From: Treponema sp.
GTDB taxonomy: Bacteria > Spirochaetota > Spirochaetia > Treponematales > Breznakiellaceae
Direction of reading: 5' to 3'
NCBI GenBank assembly: GCA_031278815.1
Contig: JAITJS010000095.1
Location: 1 to 33,072, forward strand
Length of the DNA stretch: 33,072 nucleotides
Positions 1 through 8,599 of the stretch are shown here, one piece after another (the stretch's first letter is position 1; every line of letters begins with the position of its first letter). The translations under genes and the position numbers were made by a program. The notes under the pieces were generated by a model. The model was not told where the DNA came from. It worked only from the letters and a program-made list of their open reading frames with translations, and did no database searches.

Positions 1-159
1 AAATCCGCCATGATGATTCAGCCCATAGGACTAACCGTCATAGGCGGTTTAACGTCCTCCACCTTCATCACGCTGTTCTTTATTCCCGTCATGTATTCCT
101 TCATCAACGAACACCGGGGAAAACAGCGAAAGCTCATCAAAAAGGATGCAGACCAATGA
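1..159 (+). CDS. RND-family efflux transporter, C-terminal end (partial)
   Basis: Reading frame 1 is open from the first base to a TGA at 157-159 and encodes about 52 residues. The peptide contains TVIGGLTSSTFITLFFIPV, which matches the last transmembrane helix of AcrB/MexB-type inner-membrane RND exporters, followed by a short basic cytoplasmic tail (HRGKQRKLIKK). Such proteins use the proton gradient to export drugs, lipids or metals, with a periplasmic adaptor. The substrate cannot be judged from the tail. The stop overlaps the next start (ATGA), so the two genes are translationally coupled. The rest of the gene lies outside the window. Confidence 0.8.
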   Translation, partial: KSAMMIQPIGLTVIGGLTSSTFITLFFIPVMYSFINEHRGKQRKLIKKDADQ

Positions 160-440
160 AGCGGATGGAATTAATGGCGAACAAGTCGGTGGAGGAAGAA
201 ATCATCGGCGCCCTTGAAGCGGGGATACACCACTTTTATTACACGCTGCTTCCGGTGGTACACGGGAAGGGAAAAACCCAATACCGCCTGAGCAGCCCTA
301 CCTGGCCCGAGACAAACTTTCTTTTAATCAGCTATTTGACTAATCAGGATGCAGAAATGGTAAAAGCTGTTGTGGGGAAAATAAAACGCCGTTTCCCGAA
401 TGAAGGGATAAAACTCTTTTTTATCAATGCGGATAGTTAA
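156..440 (+). CDS. Small PII-like RND transporter-associated protein (PG0541-type)
   Basis: This 94-residue protein starts within the stop codon of the RND gene (ATGA overlap). The opening MKRMELMANKSVEEEI, the central VVHGKGKTQYR, and the TWPETNFLLISY stretch fit the small ferredoxin-fold, PII-like family found directly downstream of RND pumps (the PG0541 transporter-associated type, recalled from family knowledge). There is no signal peptide or membrane segment, so it should be cytosolic. It may sense a ligand and modulate the pump, but that role is inferred from context only. The gene is intact and the assignment rests on pattern recognition without a search. Confidence 0.65.
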   Translation: MKRMELMANKSVEEEIIGALEAGIHHFYYTLLPVVHGKGKTQYRLSSPTWPETNFLLISYLTNQDAEMVKAVVGKIKRRFPNEGIKLFFINADS

Positions 441-773
441 AAAATTAAGAGCGGTTCCTGGTAAAAAGCGGTAAATGGGAGATGGCGGTTACGGTTTTCC
501 TGGCGGGTGGCTTTTTAGGATTGGGCATACTATATGCCTCCTGAAAAATTTGCTGTAATTACTATAGGCTACTTTGGGGTTAAATTCAACAACGATATAA
601 AATAAAAGGTATGCATGGGAAATTTGCATTTCGTCATGGAAAATCGAAAGATAGAGAGGGCTCTGTCCGTAAAGGCTGGTTTCATCATCCTCGACAGAGG
701 CCGCCGTCGCGGACGTGTAGAACATATATCCAGGGCTTTTTCCGACGCGAAACAGACCTGGTCAGTCAGGTAT

Positions 774-790
774 CCCCGGCAAAGCCGGGG
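774..790. repeat. GC-rich hairpin, 7-bp perfect stem
   Basis: CCCCGGC and GCCGGGG pair perfectly around an AAA loop. The flanks AGGTA and TACCT can extend the stem beyond a small bulge. No U-tract follows on either strand, so it is more likely a REP-like or structural element than a terminator. Confidence 0.5.
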
Positions 791-1090
791 GATTACCTAT
801 TGTATTTATATAGATTTTATAATATATTGGTCAAATTTGGATAAGTTCTTGGAAAACCCAGTAAAAAGCCCGGGATTTCCATCACCTATGTGCGCATGGG
901 TTTCTGGCATGGCCTGACAACCTAGCAGGCTGATGAGGCTAAAAGCATGGTTAAGAAAAAATCAGGAACCACCCGAAGGGGGTGTATCGTCCGTTCATAT
1001 TGGGGATTATTTCCGGAACATTGGCTTCATTTCACCCGAACCTCAGAAACTTTTGCTTCGAGAGTACTGATTTCTTCCGATTTTTCTTTT

Positions 1091-1120
1091 GTTCGTGTCT
1101 GTTCGTGGTTAAATTTCTTT
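1091..1120 (+). repeat. Inverted repeat flanking the hyu operon, left copy
   Basis: Bases 1091-1120 match the reverse complement of 5383-5412 at 28 of 30 positions. The similarity continues for about five more bases if one gap is allowed. The two copies bracket hyuA-hyuB-cupin. The core reads GTTCGTGTCTGTTC. Confidence 0.75.
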
Positions 1121-1150
1121 AATTGCCCATATCAGGTTAGCCTAATCACC

Positions 1151-1223
1151 GCAATTTAACATTTACCACTAAATGTGGAAAAATGGCCCTAAATTCCATA
1201 TATTGTGTTAAATGTAAAATTGC
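1151..1223. repeat. Long imperfect inverted repeat upstream of hyuA
   Basis: GCAATTTAACATTTA at 1151-1165 pairs with TAAATGTAAAATTGC at 1209-1223 with a single mismatch. A small inner hairpin (CCAC TAAAT GTGG, 1166-1178) lies between the arms. The octamer CCTAATCA also occurs directly repeated on both outer sides (1141 and 1227). It could be an operator or leader structure, or the remnant of a miniature element. Confidence 0.5.
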
Positions 1224-1305
1224 GAGCCTAATCAGCCGACCACTAGTAACTCACCCATCACTTTAGTATAATGCAGGAACATTCGTATGGAAGGGGGAGG
1301 AGTGT

Positions 1306-3345
1306 ATGCGGATTGCAACGGATATTGGCGGAACCTTTACGGACTTGGTTGCCCTGGACCAGCAGGGAAAGGTGTATACGGTCAAGGGTGATACCACGCC
1401 GCCGGATTTTGAACGGGGGGTCATCCAGTCACTGGAAAAAAGCGGGATAGATCCCGCCGGAATAAGCGCCTTTATCCACGGAACCACCACCATCATCAAT
1501 GCCTTAACGGAGCGGAAGGGGGCAAAGACCGCCCTTATCACCACCAGGGGCTTCCGGGACGTGCTTGAAATCGCCCGGTGCAACCGGCCGGATCTCTTCA
1601 ACCTGGTCTTTGCCAAGCCCCGGCCCTTTATCCCCCGGTACCTCCGCTTTGAGGTTGAGGAGCGCATAAACGCCGAGGGCGAGGTCCTCACGCCCCTGAA
1701 CCGGGAGGACCTGGTCAAGGCCGCGGAGGCCCTGAGAAAAGAGGGGGTGGAAGCGGCGGCAATCTGCTTTATCAACTCCTATGCCAACGACATGCACGAG
1801 CGGGAGACTGCGGCGGCGCTCAAGGATCTTTTGCCGGATGTTTTTATCACCCCTTCGACCCAGGTAACCCGGGAGTGGCGGGAGTATGAACGAACCTCCA
1901 CCATCGCCCTGAATGCCTATGTGGGCCCCGTGGCATCCCGGTACATCCGCAACCTGGAACAGGAACTGGACAAGGTGGGGCTGCGGGGGGGTAAATTTTT
2001 TATGCAGTCCAACGGCGGAACCACCCCCTTTGGGGGCGCCAAAACCACCCCTATCAACATGGTGGAATCCGGGCCCGTAGCCGGGGTCTTCGGCGCCGCA
2101 GTCCTGGGGAAAGCCCTGGGGGAAGGACAGCTTATCTCCTTTGATGTAGGGGGGACCACCGCCAAATGTTCCCTCATTGACCGGGGGGAGGTGAAGATCA
2201 CCACCAGCTATCGGATTGAGCGGAACGACCGTAATGCTGGTTACCCCATTATGATCCCCGTGGTGGATATTGTGGAGATAGGAAATGGCGGCGGTTCTGT
2301 CGCGTGGATCGACGATACGGGTTCCCTCAAGGTGGGGCCCCGGTCTGCGGGGGCCCTGCCCGGCCCGGTGGCCTACGGTCGGGGCGGCCTGGAACCCACC
2401 ACCACCGATGCCTGCCTCGTGGCGGGGCGGCTCTCCCCGGCAAATTTTGAAGGAACCGTGGACATGACCGCCGTGGAGGGGGCCCTGGCGGAGCGGGTGG
2501 GTAAACCCCTGGGAATGGACGCGAAAGAGGCGGCGGTCAGCGTTATCCGGGTGGCGGAATCGAATATGTACAACGCCCTCAAGTTAATATCCGTGCGCCG
2601 GGGTTACGACCCTCGGGACTTCACCCTGGTCGCCTTTGGCGGGGGCGGGCCCATGCACGCCTCCGCCCTGGCCGGGGAATTGGGGATCCGTAAAATCGTG
2701 ATCCCCCTGGCTGCGGCGGTATTTTCCGCATGGGGCATGTTGATGACCGATATGCGCCACGACTATATCCGCACCAAAATCAGCCTCCTCGACGAGGCCC
2801 CTCCCGAAGAGCTTGACCGCTTGTGGGAAGCCCTGATCTGTACCGCCCGGGAGGATTTTGTCGCCCAGGGAGTAACGGATATGGCCTACGACTATTACGC
2901 CGATATGCGTTACGCCGGGCAGGAGCATACGGTGAAGCTCCAAACCCCCGCCCCTTCCTGGGACCGGGCGGCAAAGGCGGAAATCGTAAAACGGTTTCAC
3001 GAAACCCACGAACACTACTATACCTACCGGCTGGAGGGGACGCCGGTGGAGATCGTCAACCTCCACCTGGCGGCCCACAGCCGGATGGATAAGCCGGAGT
3101 TCCACAAGCTGCCCCTCCGGCAGGGATCAACGGCGGAGGCCCTGAAAGAGCGGCGGCGGGTGTATTTTACCCGGGAGGGCTGGCAGGATACCCCGGTGTA
3201 TGACCGGGAGGCCCTTTTTGCCGGGGCGAAGCTGGAGGGGCCCGCCGTGATCGAAGAAAAGGCCGCCGCCGCCCTGGTGGGGGCCGGTCAAACCCTCCGG
3301 GTGGATGCGTACGGTAACCTGATTATAGAAATGGAGGTGAAATAA
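1306..3345 (+). CDS. hyuA: Hydantoinase/oxoprolinase A-type subunit (HyuA)
   Basis: The 679-residue protein has the usual HyuA length. The N-terminal MRIATDIGGTFTDL is the actin-fold phosphate-binding motif of the family, and a second ATP-fold motif, FDVGGTTAK, lies near residue 279. AFGGGGPMH near residue 445 is also typical. Family members pair with a B subunit to couple ATP hydrolysis to opening of cyclic amides (hydantoins, 5-oxoproline) or to carboxylation of ketones. The substrate cannot be read from the sequence. A strong GGGGGAGGAG site precedes the ATG. The stop overlaps the hyuB start (TAATG), so the subunits are coupled. No signal peptide is seen, so it is cytosolic. Confidence 0.9.
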   Translation: MRIATDIGGTFTDLVALDQQGKVYTVKGDTTPPDFERGVIQSLEKSGIDPAGISAFIHGTTTIINALTERKGAKTALITTRGFRDVLEIARCNRPDLFNLVFAKPRPFIPRYLRFEVEERINAEGEVLTPLNREDLVKAAEALRKEGVEAAAICFINSYANDMHERETAAALKDLLPDVFITPSTQVTREWREYERTSTIALNAYVGPVASRYIRNLEQELDKVGLRGGKFFMQSNGGTTPFGGAKTTPINMVESGPVAGVFGAAVLGKALGEGQLISFDVGGTTAKCSLIDRGEVKITTSYRIERNDRNAGYPIMIPVVDIVEIGNGGGSVAWIDDTGSLKVGPRSAGALPGPVAYGRGGLEPTTTDACLVAGRLSPANFEGTVDMTAVEGALAERVGKPLGMDAKEAAVSVIRVAESNMYNALKLISVRRGYDPRDFTLVAFGGGGPMHASALAGELGIRKIVIPLAAAVFSAWGMLMTDMRHDYIRTKISLLDEAPPEELDRLWEALICTAREDFVAQGVTDMAYDYYADMRYAGQEHTVKLQTPAPSWDRAAKAEIVKRFHETHEHYYTYRLEGTPVEIVNLHLAAHSRMDKPEFHKLPLRQGSTAEALKERRRVYFTREGWQDTPVYDREALFAGAKLEGPAVIEEKAAAALVGAGQTLRVDAYGNLIIEMEVK

Positions 3346-5039
3346 TGGCCGCGATTGATTTGGTAACCCTCGATATTGTAAAGGATTCGCTCATCGCCAT
3401 CGGGGACGAGGTGTTTTATGCCTTTGCCCAGACCTCGATGAGCCCGATTATCTACGAAACCCTGGACTACGCCTGCGGTATCGCCGACGCAGCGGGGGAT
3501 CTCCTCACCCAGGGCAACGGCGCCTGCGGTTTTATCGGCATGATATCCCCGATGATCGGCGAAATCATCCGGAAATTCGGTAAGGAATCCATGAACAGCG
3601 GGGATATTTACCTCATCAACGATCCCTACATGGGGGGCGGTACCCATCTTTCCGACATCGGTATGGTGATGCCGGTGTTTTACCAGGGAGAGATCATCGC
3701 CTTTGTGGGGAACAAGGCCCACTGGTCCGATGTGGGGGGCATGGCGGCGGGTTCCTTTACCACCAATTCCACCGAGGTGTTTCAGGAGGGGCTGCGTTTT
3801 TCCGGGGTAAAGCTAGTGGACGCCGGGGAGATCAACGCCACCCTGACCGAGATCATCGGAGTGAACGTGCGGTTTCCCCTTTCCGCCAACGGCGATATGT
3901 GGGGGCAGATAGCCTCCCTCCGGACCGGGTTCGCCCGGCTGGTGGAACTCTGTGACAAATACGGCAAGGAGGTCCTGCTCAAGTCCATGGCCCGGCTCAT
4001 GGATCAGGGGGAGATGGCCGCCCGTTCGCGCCTGGCGGAAATGCCCCGGGGAGTTTACGAGGCGGAACAGTTTATGGATGATGACGGTCACGGCAATCTA
4101 GTGAAGATCAAAGTGAAGGTAACTATTGACGAAGCGGGATTCACCGCCGATTTCAGCGGCAGCAACCCCCAGGTGGCAAGTCCCATCAATACCGGTTACA
4201 GTTCCCTCTGCGCCGGGGTCAAGGTGGCCTATATGTCCATCATAAACCCGGGCCTTTCGGTAAACGACGGGGTCTTCCGTACCATGCGGGTCATTGCCGG
4301 GGAAGGGTCGGTGCTGAAATGCGACGCCCCGGCCCCGACGTCCTGCTACTTCGAGAGCATGCTCTACGCCCTGGACACGGTCTGGAAGGCCCTGGCCCCG
4401 GTATTCCCCGAATACCTCGGCGCAGGCCACATGCTGTCGGTATGCGCGGTGATCCTCTCGGGGCTCCACCACCGTTCGGGCCAGCCCTTCCTGATCGTGG
4501 AGCCCACCGGCGGCGGTTGGGGCGCTTCCCGAGGGAAGGACGGTGAGGTGGGCCAGTTCTGTGTGGGAGACGGGGAAACCTACAACGTACCGGTGGAGAT
4601 GGCGGAGGTCCGGTACGGCATCCGCATTGACGAATACAGCCTGCATACTAACGGCGCCGGAGCTGGCGAGTTCCGGGGCGGGTCCGGCGCGGTCCGGTCC
4701 TACCGGGCCCTCACCGACGGCCAGTTTTTCTCCGCTTCCTTTGGACGCAATAAATTCCCCGCCTGGGGCGCTGCCGGGGGCAGGGACGGTTCCTACAACT
4801 ACTTTGAATTTATCCGCGCCGGCGGCACTGTGGAGGGTCCCATGGGCATAAGCGCCCAAACCGTTCTAAACAAAGACGATGTGGTCCGGATGGTAACCTG
4901 TTCCGGGGGCGGGTACGGGGACCCCAAAAAGCGAAACCCCGAAAAGGTCCGGATGGACGTAAAAAACGGCTACATCTCCCCCGCCCAGGCGGAAGAGGAT
5001 TACGGCGTCCTGGTGGACCCCGAGAACTTTGTTATATAA
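3345..5039 (+). CDS. hyuB: Hydantoinase/oxoprolinase B-type subunit (HyuB)
   Basis: This 564-residue protein carries the hallmarks of the HyuB family: TLDIVKDSLIAIGDEVFYAF at the N terminus, the GDIYLINDPYMGGGTHLSDI block near residue 86, and a C-terminal glycine-rich CSGGGYGDP. HyuB forms the catalytic partner of HyuA in N-methylhydantoinase, 5-oxoprolinase and acetone- or acetophenone-carboxylase-like enzymes. The start overlaps the hyuA stop by one base, as expected for subunits made in equal amounts. The gene is full length and undamaged. Whether it hydrolyses a cyclic amide or carboxylates a ketone cannot be decided here. Confidence 0.9.
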   Translation: MAAIDLVTLDIVKDSLIAIGDEVFYAFAQTSMSPIIYETLDYACGIADAAGDLLTQGNGACGFIGMISPMIGEIIRKFGKESMNSGDIYLINDPYMGGGTHLSDIGMVMPVFYQGEIIAFVGNKAHWSDVGGMAAGSFTTNSTEVFQEGLRFSGVKLVDAGEINATLTEIIGVNVRFPLSANGDMWGQIASLRTGFARLVELCDKYGKEVLLKSMARLMDQGEMAARSRLAEMPRGVYEAEQFMDDDGHGNLVKIKVKVTIDEAGFTADFSGSNPQVASPINTGYSSLCAGVKVAYMSIINPGLSVNDGVFRTMRVIAGEGSVLKCDAPAPTSCYFESMLYALDTVWKALAPVFPEYLGAGHMLSVCAVILSGLHHRSGQPFLIVEPTGGGWGASRGKDGEVGQFCVGDGETYNVPVEMAEVRYGIRIDEYSLHTNGAGAGEFRGGSGAVRSYRALTDGQFFSASFGRNKFPAWGAAGGRDGSYNYFEFIRAGGTVEGPMGISAQTVLNKDDVVRMVTCSGGGYGDPKKRNPEKVRMDVKNGYISPAQAEEDYGVLVDPENFVI

Positions 5040-5056
5040 GAAGTGAGGAGGCAGCC

Positions 5057-5383
5057 ATGCTGATCCGTGAATTTGATGCCCTGCCCCACGTCCTGCGGCC
5101 CGACGGGGTGGAGATGACCGATTTCTTTACCGGCTCCCCCACGGGAACGGGGGTACGTATGGGATACGGGGTTTTCCCCCCGGGAATGACCGCCCCGTCG
5201 GCTATACACCGGGAGGACGAATACGCCTTTGTGCTTTCCGGTACGGTAAAGGCCAAGATCGGAGGCCAGGTTTTCGAGGCCAAGGCGGGCTCCGCTACCT
5301 TTATCCCGGCGGGGGAGGAACACATCAGCTTTAACGACGGCCTTGAAGAGTGCCGAGTGGTATGGATGCTAGTACCCAATTAA
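5057..5383 (+). CDS. Small cupin-domain protein
   Basis: This 108-residue single-domain cupin starts 17 bases after hyuB with an AGTGAGGAGG ribosome site. The first cupin motif shows as HREDEYAFVLSGTVKAKIGG (about residues 53-72), and the second as FIPAGEEHISF near residues 87-97. The usual metal-ligand pattern is present (H, E, later H). It is the last gene of the hyu operon. It may process the ring-opened product, bind metal, or sense the substrate; none of these can be proven. There is no DNA-binding domain, so it is not a classical regulator. Confidence 0.8.
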   Translation: MLIREFDALPHVLRPDGVEMTDFFTGSPTGTGVRMGYGVFPPGMTAPSAIHREDEYAFVLSGTVKAKIGGQVFEAKAGSATFIPAGEEHISFNDGLEECRVVWMLVPN

Positions 5384-5412
5384 AAGAAATGTAACCATGA
5401 ACAGACACGAAC
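5383..5412 (-). repeat. Inverted repeat flanking the hyu operon, right copy
   Basis: The reverse complement matches 1091-1120 at 28 of 30 bases. It begins at the last base of the cupin stop codon, so its inner edge coincides with the end of the operon. Confidence 0.75.
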
Positions 5413-5420
5413 GTTTTTTC

Positions 5421-5466
5421 GGATGCTTGGCGGTTTTTTGTTCTTAAGGAAACGCCTATGGCATCC
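5421..5466 (+). terminator. Probable terminator-like hairpin of the hyu operon
   Basis: GGATGC (5421-5426) pairs with GCATCC (5461-5466), and GGC-GTTT pairs with AAAC-GCC inside, leaving a loop around TTGTTCTTAAGG. It follows the cupin gene by about 40 bases. No clear U-tract follows, so it may be Rho-assisted or only a stabilising structure. The remainder of 5467-5727 holds nothing recognisable apart from a 7-bp inverted repeat (5623-5629 with 5652-5658) that could serve the convergent opp operon. Confidence 0.4.
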
Positions 5467-5727
5467 TGTCCATAAGTCTATGGCTGAAATTCCCTATCTA
5501 TTGTATGGATTCGGTTATATCCAGATTAATAAGGAAATGAGAATTTGCCCTACTGGCCCCAGGCAAAGATTGCACCTACCGGGATGTTTGGACAATGCCG
5601 CCGGGTCGCTGGTTCTGGATAAGCGCTTGCCTCCTGAGAGTCGGACCGTTTCAAGCGCCGGGGACGTACGCAGCAGATGAAAAGCCCCTCATGGTACTGC
5701 GTGGGCCTCCTCATGCAAGGCACGTCC

Positions 5728-6606
5728 TCAGTATTTCAAAGTCTTATCCCCGATATGCTGCGATTGGGGATCCAGGGCATCCCGCAGGCCGTCCCCCACA
5801 AAGTTAAAGGCCAAGACACTCAGGAGGATCAGCAGCCCCGGCGGTACCCAGAGCCAAGGCCGGGCAGTAAGGGTGCTTAAGGATTGGGCATCGGTGAGCA
5901 TGTTTCCCCAACTGGCCGTAGGAGGATTTACCCCCATACCGAGGAAACTCAAGGAGGATTCCATGAGTATGGACCGGGCAATCCCAAAGGTGGCGTTCAC
6001 CAAAATAGGGCCCAGGGCATTAGGCAGAATATGGATAAAGAGGATCCGCTGGGAGTTAAAGCCCAGGGTTACCGCGGATTTGGTATAATCCTGTTGTTTA
6101 ATGGACAAAACCATGCTTCGTACCAGCCGGGCCACTGAAGGCCAGCCTAAAATTCCCATGATGAGGATCATGCGGTCCAAGCCTGGACCTGCGATGCTGC
6201 TGACGATCATGATAAGCATCATGGAAGGGAAAGACATAAACACATCGGCGATACGCATGATGATCATATCCCAGAGCCCCCCAAAATAACCGGACTCAAG
6301 GCCGAGCACTATCCCCAGCAAGGTGGTAAGGGCCACTGCGCCGAGACTTACGCTTACCGAAACCCGGGACCCATAGATGAGCCGGGAGAGTACATCCCGT
6401 CCCACGGGATCGGTTCCCAAGCGGTGTTCCTTATTAGGGGCAGCGCTAAACTCACTGCCTATCCTATAGGGGTCCTGGGGAGCAAGCTGCGGCGCGAAGA
6501 GCGCCCCTGCCATGAGGACCACGATAAAACCCAAGCCTCCCACCGCAAGCCGGTGTCTACAAAAACAGCGCCATACCCTGCCGGTTTCATACGCATTCGG
6601 TATCAT
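5728..6606 (-). CDS. oppC: Oligopeptide/dipeptide ABC importer permease (OppC/DppC)
   Basis: This 292-residue inner-membrane protein is of OppC/DppC type. It has an N-terminal cytoplasmic stretch, a first helix (about 23-43), then HRLGTDPVGRDVLSRLIYGSR, the signature that precedes the core permease domain. The EAA loop that docks the ATPases is visible as YTKSAVTLGFNSQRILFIHI near residues 176-195. The C terminus carries the typical GDGLRDALDP. It is the last gene of the five-gene operon and lies 25 bases after oppB. With OppB it forms the peptide channel. The gene is intact. Confidence 0.93.
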   Translation of the reverse strand: MIPNAYETGRVWRCFCRHRLAVGGLGFIVVLMAGALFAPQLAPQDPYRIGSEFSAAPNKEHRLGTDPVGRDVLSRLIYGSRVSVSVSLGAVALTTLLGIVLGLESGYFGGLWDMIIMRIADVFMSFPSMMLIMIVSSIAGPGLDRMILIMGILGWPSVARLVRSMVLSIKQQDYTKSAVTLGFNSQRILFIHILPNALGPILVNATFGIARSILMESSLSFLGMGVNPPTASWGNMLTDAQSLSTLTARPWLWVPPGLLILLSVLAFNFVGDGLRDALDPQSQHIGDKTLKY

Positions 6607-6631
6607 GCTTATACCCCCTGCCTCCTGTGCT

Positions 6632-7582
6632 TTAGGCGTATTTGATCCGCGGATCTGCCAAGGCGTACAACAGATCCGTAATCAGACTCGCGGCGAGGAC
6701 CATCACCGCAGCCATAAGGTTGAGCCCCATCAATACCGGATAATCCCGGGTCATGATGGCGTCCATAGTTAATCTACCGATTCCCGGCCAGGAGAATATC
6801 TGCTCGGTAACCACCGCGCCGCCTAAGAGCGCGGGAATCTCAAGGCCGATGAGGGTGATGATGGATAAGAGGGCATTACGAAAGGCATGGATCCTCAGGC
6901 GTGGGAAAAAGGGTACCCCCTTTGCTGCGGCAGTACGCAGATAATCCTGGTACAGCACATCCAGCATAGCGGAACGTACATACCGAATAAAACGGCCGCA
7001 AATATTGATTGCCAGAACCGTGCAGGGCATAACGAGATGCCGGATCAGATCCCCCAAGCCCCCGGCAGTGCCCAAGGTATACATACCGCTTGAGGGAAAC
7101 AGCTTAAACTTCACGCTAAAAAGGTAGATGAACCCCAAGCCCAGAAAGAAATTCGGGGTAGAAACTCCCACAAAAGCGACAAAGGTGGCAAGATAATCAA
7201 AACTTTGATGTTGTTTAAGGGCGCTTATCACTCCCAAAGGAATCGCCAAGGCCAATCCCAAGATCAGCGCACTACCCATGAGTAATATCGTGGCAGGAAT
7301 CCGTTCCCCGATAATCTGCGCCACTGGCCGGTAGGAGGTATAGGAATACCCCAGGTTTCCCTGCACTACCTGCAGCAGCCAGGCACTATACTGCCGGTAC
7401 AGGGGGGCATCAAAGCCTAGGTTATGTTCCAAGATTTCCCGGGTTTCTGCGGTCATGGTGGGACTGAGCATGAGGTCCATAGGGCTCCCCGGCACCAAAT
7501 GAATGATGAAAAAATTCACCAAAGATATCCCAAACAGAATGGGAATCATAAACAGAACCCTACGGATCAGGTAGTGCCTCAT
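6632..7582 (-). CDS. oppB: Oligopeptide/dipeptide ABC importer permease (OppB/DppB)
   Basis: The 316-residue protein begins MRHYLIRRVLFMIPILFGIS, typical of OppB/DppB. It shows six predicted membrane segments and the EAA docking loop YLRTAAAKGVPFFPRLRIHA near residues 218-237. The family marker FSWPGIGRL lies near residue 266. The ATG follows the TAG of the upstream ATPase gene with no spacer, so translation is coupled. It pairs with OppC to form the translocation pore. Nothing unusual is seen. Confidence 0.93.
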   Translation of the reverse strand: MRHYLIRRVLFMIPILFGISLVNFFIIHLVPGSPMDLMLSPTMTAETREILEHNLGFDAPLYRQYSAWLLQVVQGNLGYSYTSYRPVAQIIGERIPATILLMGSALILGLALAIPLGVISALKQHQSFDYLATFVAFVGVSTPNFFLGLGFIYLFSVKFKLFPSSGMYTLGTAGGLGDLIRHLVMPCTVLAINICGRFIRYVRSAMLDVLYQDYLRTAAAKGVPFFPRLRIHAFRNALLSIITLIGLEIPALLGGAVVTEQIFSWPGIGRLTMDAIMTRDYPVLMGLNLMAAVMVLAASLITDLLYALADPRIKYA

Positions 7583-8599
7583 CTATACCGCCGCTCCGTG
7601 CAGGGACTGCCAATCTGAAAGCCCTATCTTGAAATGGCATGCGCTCCGATGCGCCCCATCGCCGCTCAGTTCCGGCTCGTAGATCGCACATTCTGCCTCC
7701 CTAAAAGGGCAGCGGGTATGAAAGCGGCAGCCCGGTGGGGGGTTGGTAGCGCTCGGTACGGTACCGGACAAGAGGATTTTCTTTCTGCCCCGCCGCCGGG
7801 GATCCGGATCAGGGTAAGCGCTGAGGAGCGCCTGGGTATAGGGATGGCGGGGCTCCTTGAATAAAGCCATTCGCGGGGCCAGTTCCAGGATCTTACCCAG
7901 GTACATCACCGCGATATGATCACTGATGTAGCGCACGACTCCCAGTCCGTGGGAGATGAAAAGGTAGGTAAGCCCCAATTTCTGCTGTAAATCCTTGAAC
8001 AGCTCCAGGATCTGGGCCTGGATTGAGACATCCAAGGATGAGGTAGCCTCATCACAGATCAGGAATCGAGGGCGCACCGTGATAGCCTTGGCAATACTGA
8101 TCCGTTGCCGCTGTCCTCCTGAAAATTCGTGAGGGAACCGGCGTTTCACCTCAGGCGGTAGGCCAATGAGATCCAGGATCCGATCGATCTCATCCTCAAT
8201 CTCGTTTCGTGCAACCACCTGGTGTATGCTCAAAATTTCGCTCATCATGCTTTCCACGGTTCTTCGGGGATTCAGGGAAGCGTAGGGGTCTTGAAAGATC
8301 ATCTGGAGCCGGGGCCATACCGAACGCATCTGCCCATGTGAATAACCGGCTATGTTCTCCCCGTCGAAAAATACCTGCCCTGCGGTGATCTCCTCAAGGC
8401 CGATGATGGTTCTGCCTATGGAAGACTTACCGCACCCCGACTCTCCCACCAGCCCTAAGGTCTCCTGGGGATATATGCTCAAGGAAACACCGTCCACTGC
8501 CTTCACCTGCCCCACGCTCCGGGAAAACACCCCCTTTCTTATGGGGTAATAGGTTTTTACGTCCTTAAGCTGGAGCTGGGGCTGTATCGGTTTGTTCAT
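7583..8599 (-). CDS. oppF: Peptide ABC importer ATPase (OppF/DppF)
   Basis: ATP-binding subunit with Walker A GESGCGKSS, the FSGGQRQRISIAKAI signature, Walker B FLICDEATSSLD, and the C-terminal oligopeptide-transporter extension containing GCRFHTRCPF and later cysteines (a [4Fe-4S]-type motif in some homologues). The ATG at 8599 is chosen because it overlaps the oppD stop (ATGA) and follows GAGGAAGCAGG; an in-frame ATG at 8623 would add eight residues with no better site. It forms the energising heterodimer with OppD. The length from this start is 338 residues, normal for OppF. Confidence 0.92.
   Translation of the reverse strand: MNKPIQPQLQLKDVKTYYPIRKGVFSRSVGQVKAVDGVSLSIYPQETLGLVGESGCGKSSIGRTIIGLEEITAGQVFFDGENIAGYSHGQMRSVWPRLQMIFQDPYASLNPRRTVESMMSEILSIHQVVARNEIEDEIDRILDLIGLPPEVKRRFPHEFSGGQRQRISIAKAITVRPRFLICDEATSSLDVSIQAQILELFKDLQQKLGLTYLFISHGLGVVRYISDHIAVMYLGKILELAPRMALFKEPRHPYTQALLSAYPDPDPRRRGRKKILLSGTVPSATNPPPGCRFHTRCPFREAECAIYEPELSGDGAHRSACHFKIGLSDWQSLHGAAV

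Larger units (their letters stand above)
441..1305. other. 865-bp intergenic stretch without a convincing gene
   Basis: Open frames here (for example 615-917 plus and 947-1159 plus) have no plausible ribosome site, show no recognisable domain and have the composition of random translation. What can be seen is a GC hairpin at 774-790, one copy of a 30-bp repeat at 1091-1120 whose inverted partner lies at 5383-5412, a long inverted repeat at 1151-1223, and a TATAAT hexamer at 1267-1272 just before hyuA, without a clear -35 box. This is probably decayed accessory DNA plus the hyuA promoter region. Confidence 0.5.

Noticed and set aside
615-917. 100-codon open frame upstream of hyuA
   Set aside because: No ribosome site, composition of random translation, overlapping frames equally open.
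4098-4859. 253-codon minus-strand open frame opposite hyuB
   Set aside because: High G+C of the hyu operon leaves antisense frames open; hyuB is unambiguous.
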